Source of the DNA: Nitrospirota bacterium
GTDB lineage: Bacteria; Nitrospirota; Nitrospiria; SBBL01; Manganitrophaceae
Assembly (NCBI GenBank): GCA_023248505.1
Contig: JAHFEM010000043.1
Span: 1 to 8,961 of the forward strand
Length of the DNA: 8,961 nt
Reading direction: 5' to 3'
In this document: piece after piece, positions 7,045-8,961 of the stretch
How positions within the stretch are numbered: position 1 is the first letter of the stretch
Layout of the letters: each line of letters opens with the position of its first letter
Notes under the pieces: model-generated
What the model was told of the DNA's origin: nothing
Seen by the model: only the letters and a program-made list of their open reading frames with translations
The model's database searches: none
Position numbers and translations under genes: made by a program

Positions 7045-7085
7045 TCAAAACAATTCGGCAGTGCGAATAACCCGCACTGCCGAAT
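7045..7085 (-). terminator. Intrinsic terminator of the modular protein gene
   Basis: A perfect 13-base inverted repeat (7053-7065 and 7073-7085, arm ATTCGGCAGTGCG) with a 7-base loop lies about 35 bases after the stop codon at 7120-7122. In the minus direction it is followed by TTGTTTTG, a T-rich tail; in the plus direction there is none. It therefore serves the minus-strand gene and insulates the atp operon from read-through. Confidence 0.85.
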
Positions 7086-7119
7086 CCGGCTGAACAGACT
7101 TGGAATTTAAGTCCGTTTC

Positions 7120-8961
7120 TTAATAATCCACCTGCACCGCCAGCCGGTCGAGCGAGAAGTCGCGCGAAGTGGAACCGGCTACATCGATGACCCGGACCCG
7201 GAAGTTGGCGTTGCTGAAATCGTTCAGACTCCAGCTCCTCCCCCAAGTATCGGTGGCGCTCCCGAGGGTGAAGGCCTGTACCGAAGTGCCGAGCGTCGGT
7301 GTGGACTTCGCCGTGATCCAGGAAGCCCCTCCGTTCCAGGAGAGCTGCACGCAGATTTTGGGCGACCCGGAGGTGCTGTCGACCTTGGCGTCGAGGCGGA
7401 CCGTGATCCCCTTGATTGTCGATCCGGCGGGAATGGAGAAGTTGTAGTTGTAGAAACGGTGTTTGTCCTTCCCATTGTCGGTGCAGGAGGTGCTAGTGTT
7501 TGTCCCGCTGTCGGTATCGACCGCGAAGAGGCCGTCGAGGGCAGCGGCGTTCCCCGGCGTGGTCTGGTATCCGTTGTTGTCCCCCGCAGAAGAGGTCTCC
7601 GCCGCATTCGCCGTCGGGGCCTTCAGCCCGGTGCTGGGCGGAGCGGCCACAGTAATGGTGTAGGGTTGATCGGTGTCACCGGCCAGATTAGTTGCCCGGA
7701 TCTGCACCGGGAAACTTCCTGCAGCACTGGGCGTCCAACGCACCAATCCCGTGGTTGAGCCGATTGTCATCCCCGCAGGTCCTGTAACAAGAGACCAGGT
7801 AATCGGGGCGGTTCCTCTTGCAACGGCTTGATAAGAGTAGGCCTGGCCGACATTCCCGGTCGTCACCGGTGTGGAAGTGATCGTGGGAGGAGTCGCGGAC
7901 ACTGTAATCGTGTAGGACTGATCGTTCGAACCGGAGGAGTTCGTCGCCCGGATCTGCACCGGGAAGCTCCCCGTCGCACTTGGGGTCCAGGTGACGAGGC
8001 CGGTAGACGATCCGATCGCCATCCCGGAGGGACCGCTCACCAACGACCAGGTGATCGGGGTGGTTCCCGTCGCAGTCGCTTGATAAGAATAGGCCTGGTT
8101 GACGCTCCCGGTCGTCACCGGGGTCGAGGTGATCGTCGGAGGGGTCGGCGGCGTAAAGGAGACCCGCACCGCCACCCAGTCGAGGGAGAAGTCGCGTGAA
8201 GTGGAGCTCGCCACATCGATCACCCTCACCCGGAAGTTCGCATTGCTGAAGTCGTTCACGCTCCAGGTCCGTCCCCAGTTGTCCGCGGCGCTTCCGAGCG
8301 TAAAGGTCGCGATCGCGGTTCCCAAGGTCGGGGTGCTCTTCGCCGTGGTCCAGCTGGTTCCTCCGTTCCAAGAGAGCTGGACGCAGATCTTCGGGGAACC
8401 CGAAGTGCTGTCGGCCTTCGCATCGAGCCGAACCTCCACCCCATTGATCGCTGATCCGACGGGGAGGCTGATGCCATAGTTGTAGAAGCGGTGTTTGTCC
8501 TTTCTGGTGTCGGTGCAAGAGGTGCTCGTGTTCGTGCCGCTGTCGGTATCGACGGCGAAGAGACCGTCCAAGGCATTGGCATTCGCCGGCGTGGTCTGAT
8601 AACCGTTATTGTCTCCGGCGGAGGAGGTCTCCGCCGCATTCGCGGTAGGGCTCCGGAAACCGCTGTCGGTCGCATTGAATGCCGCCGTGCAGGCCACATT
8701 CACATTCATCGTGACGACCCCATCGGCGCAGTCGGCATCCCCGCTCCAGCCGGCGAAAACCGAGCCGGCCGCCGGCGCGGCGGTGAGGGTCACCGTCGTT
8801 CCCGCGGCGAAAGAAGCCGAGCAGGTCACCCCGCAGCTGATCCCGGCGGGGGAGGAGGTGACCGTTCCGCTCCCCGTTCCCGACTGGGTGACGGTGAGGG
8901 TGAAGTTACTCTGCGCGGTAGTAAAGGTGAGGTCGCCGCCGAAGACGGTTCCGCCGGAGCT
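7120..8961 (-). CDS. Modular, probably secreted protein with Ig-like repeats, C-terminal part (runs off window)
   Basis: The reading frame is open from the window edge to TAA at 7120-7122, 613 residues in view; the N-terminus is missing, so no signal peptide can be checked. Visible domains in order: the end of a Fn3-like segment (GGTVFGGDLTFTT), a bacterial B-repeat type domain (about residues 18-97, GSGTVTSSPAGISCG, AGWSGD), module A1 (about 103-270), two putative Ig (He_PIG-type) domains each starting PPTITSTPVTTG (about 272-356 and 357-441), and module A2 (about 446-613). The composition is rich in Thr, Ser and Gly and low in Lys, and the four visible B-repeat Cys and paired Cys in each A module could form disulfides. 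All of this suits an extracytoplasmic protein. There is no C-terminal sorting signal. The function is unknown; adhesion or surface binding is only a guess. The internal GTG at 8829 is not a true start. Confidence 0.85.
   Translation of the reverse strand, partial: SSGGTVFGGDLTFTTAQSNFTLTVTQSGTGSGTVTSSPAGISCGVTCSASFAAGTTVTLTAAPAAGSVFAGWSGDADCADGVVTMNVNVACTAAFNATDSGFRSPTANAAETSSAGDNNGYQTTPANANALDGLFAVDTDSGTNTSTSCTDTRKDKHRFYNYGISLPVGSAINGVEVRLDAKADSTSGSPKICVQLSWNGGTSWTTAKSTPTLGTAIATFTLGSAADNWGRTWSVNDFSNANFRVRVIDVASSTSRDFSLDWVAVRVSFTPPTPPTITSTPVTTGSVNQAYSYQATATGTTPITWSLVSGPSGMAIGSSTGLVTWTPSATGSFPVQIRATNSSGSNDQSYTITVSATPPTITSTPVTTGNVGQAYSYQAVARGTAPITWSLVTGPAGMTIGSTTGLVRWTPSAAGSFPVQIRATNLAGDTDQPYTITVAAPPSTGLKAPTANAAETSSAGDNNGYQTTPGNAAALDGLFAVDTDSGTNTSTSCTDNGKDKHRFYNYNFSIPAGSTIKGITVRLDAKVDSTSGSPKICVQLSWNGGASWITAKSTPTLGTSVQAFTLGSATDTWGRSWSLNDFSNANFRVRVIDVAGSTSRDFSLDRLAVQVDY
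7123..7626 (-). repeat. Module A, second copy (C-terminal)
   Basis: This copy of about 168 residues begins APTANAAETSSAGDNNGYQ and ends at the stop codon. By eye about four residues in five match the first copy (8152-8655). Strictly shared blocks include GLFAVDTDSGTNTSTSCTD, KDKHRFYNY, DSTSGSPKICVQLSWNGG and NDFSNANFRVRVIDV. Many codon third positions differ between the copies, so the duplication is not recent. I do not recognise a named domain family. Confidence 0.85.
7639..8148 (-). repeat. Two tandem putative Ig-like (He_PIG-type) domains
   Basis: Two copies of about 85 residues (7894-8148, then 7639-7893) share PPTITSTPVTTG at the start, the AYSYQA strand, ITWSLV, GLV.WTPSA.GSFPVQIRAT and the closing TITV strand. 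The pattern fits the putative Ig domain family common in bacterial surface proteins. Confidence 0.85.
8152..8655 (-). repeat. Module A, first copy
   Basis: This copy of about 168 residues begins SPTANAAETSSAGDNNGYQ and ends DWVAVRVSF. It contains two Cys (in STSCTD and KICVQL), both conserved in the second copy and possibly disulfide-bonded. The alternating hydrophobic pattern suggests a beta-sandwich. It sits between the B-repeat domain and the first Ig domain. Confidence 0.85.

Noticed and set aside
7688..8518. 276-codon minus-strand frame inside the modular protein gene
   Set aside because: A frame-shifted reading of the Ig and A modules. Repeats in the true frame explain its apparent repeats.
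8827..8829. GTG as the start of the modular protein
   Set aside because: The frame stays open for 44 more codons to the window edge, and those codons encode the first half of the same B-repeat domain, so this is internal.

Overview
The window is dominated by a minus-strand ATP synthase (F1Fo-ATPase) locus. In transcription order (right to left) it runs atpZ, atpI, atpB (a), atpE (c), atpF (b), atpH (delta), a two-domain signalling protein, atpA (alpha), atpG (gamma) and the first 117 codons of atpD (beta), which leaves the window at base 1. Upstream of it, on the same strand and behind its own terminator, is the 3' end of a long modular, probably secreted protein that leaves the window at base 8961. 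No plus-strand gene is supported.

The organism is a bacterium with moderately high GC and good Shine-Dalgarno sites. The atpZ-atpI-B-E-F-H-A-G-D order with one b subunit is the general bacterial plan. The c subunit lacks the sodium-site residues and looks proton-type. I cannot fix the phylum from sequence alone; a Gram-negative, possibly Nitrospirota-like or deltaproteobacteria-like, environmental lineage is only a guess.

Layout: atpD start (1-352); a 97-base gap almost filled by a paired inverted/direct repeat (371-442); atpG and atpA, 2 bases apart (450-2830); a 213-base leader region with a strong sigma70-type promoter that has a palindrome between its -35 and -10 boxes; the REC+DHp protein (3044-3721); a second promoter-bearing gap; the Fo block plus delta (3935-6772), with tight or overlapping junctions except around atpE; the main operon promoter (6803-6831); about 210 bases with no gene; a terminator (7045-7085); and the modular protein (7120-8961).

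The main oddity is the signalling gene in the middle of the ATP synthase operon. It has a complete phosphoacceptor receiver domain and a histidine-kinase DHp helix pair with its His, but no ATP-binding kinase domain. Together with two predicted internal promoters it splits the operon into an Fo+delta unit and an alpha-gamma-beta unit. This suggests, without proving it, that synthesis of the catalytic head can be adjusted separately from the membrane sector. The second item of interest is a duplicated module of about 168 residues that brackets two Ig-like repeats in the modular protein.
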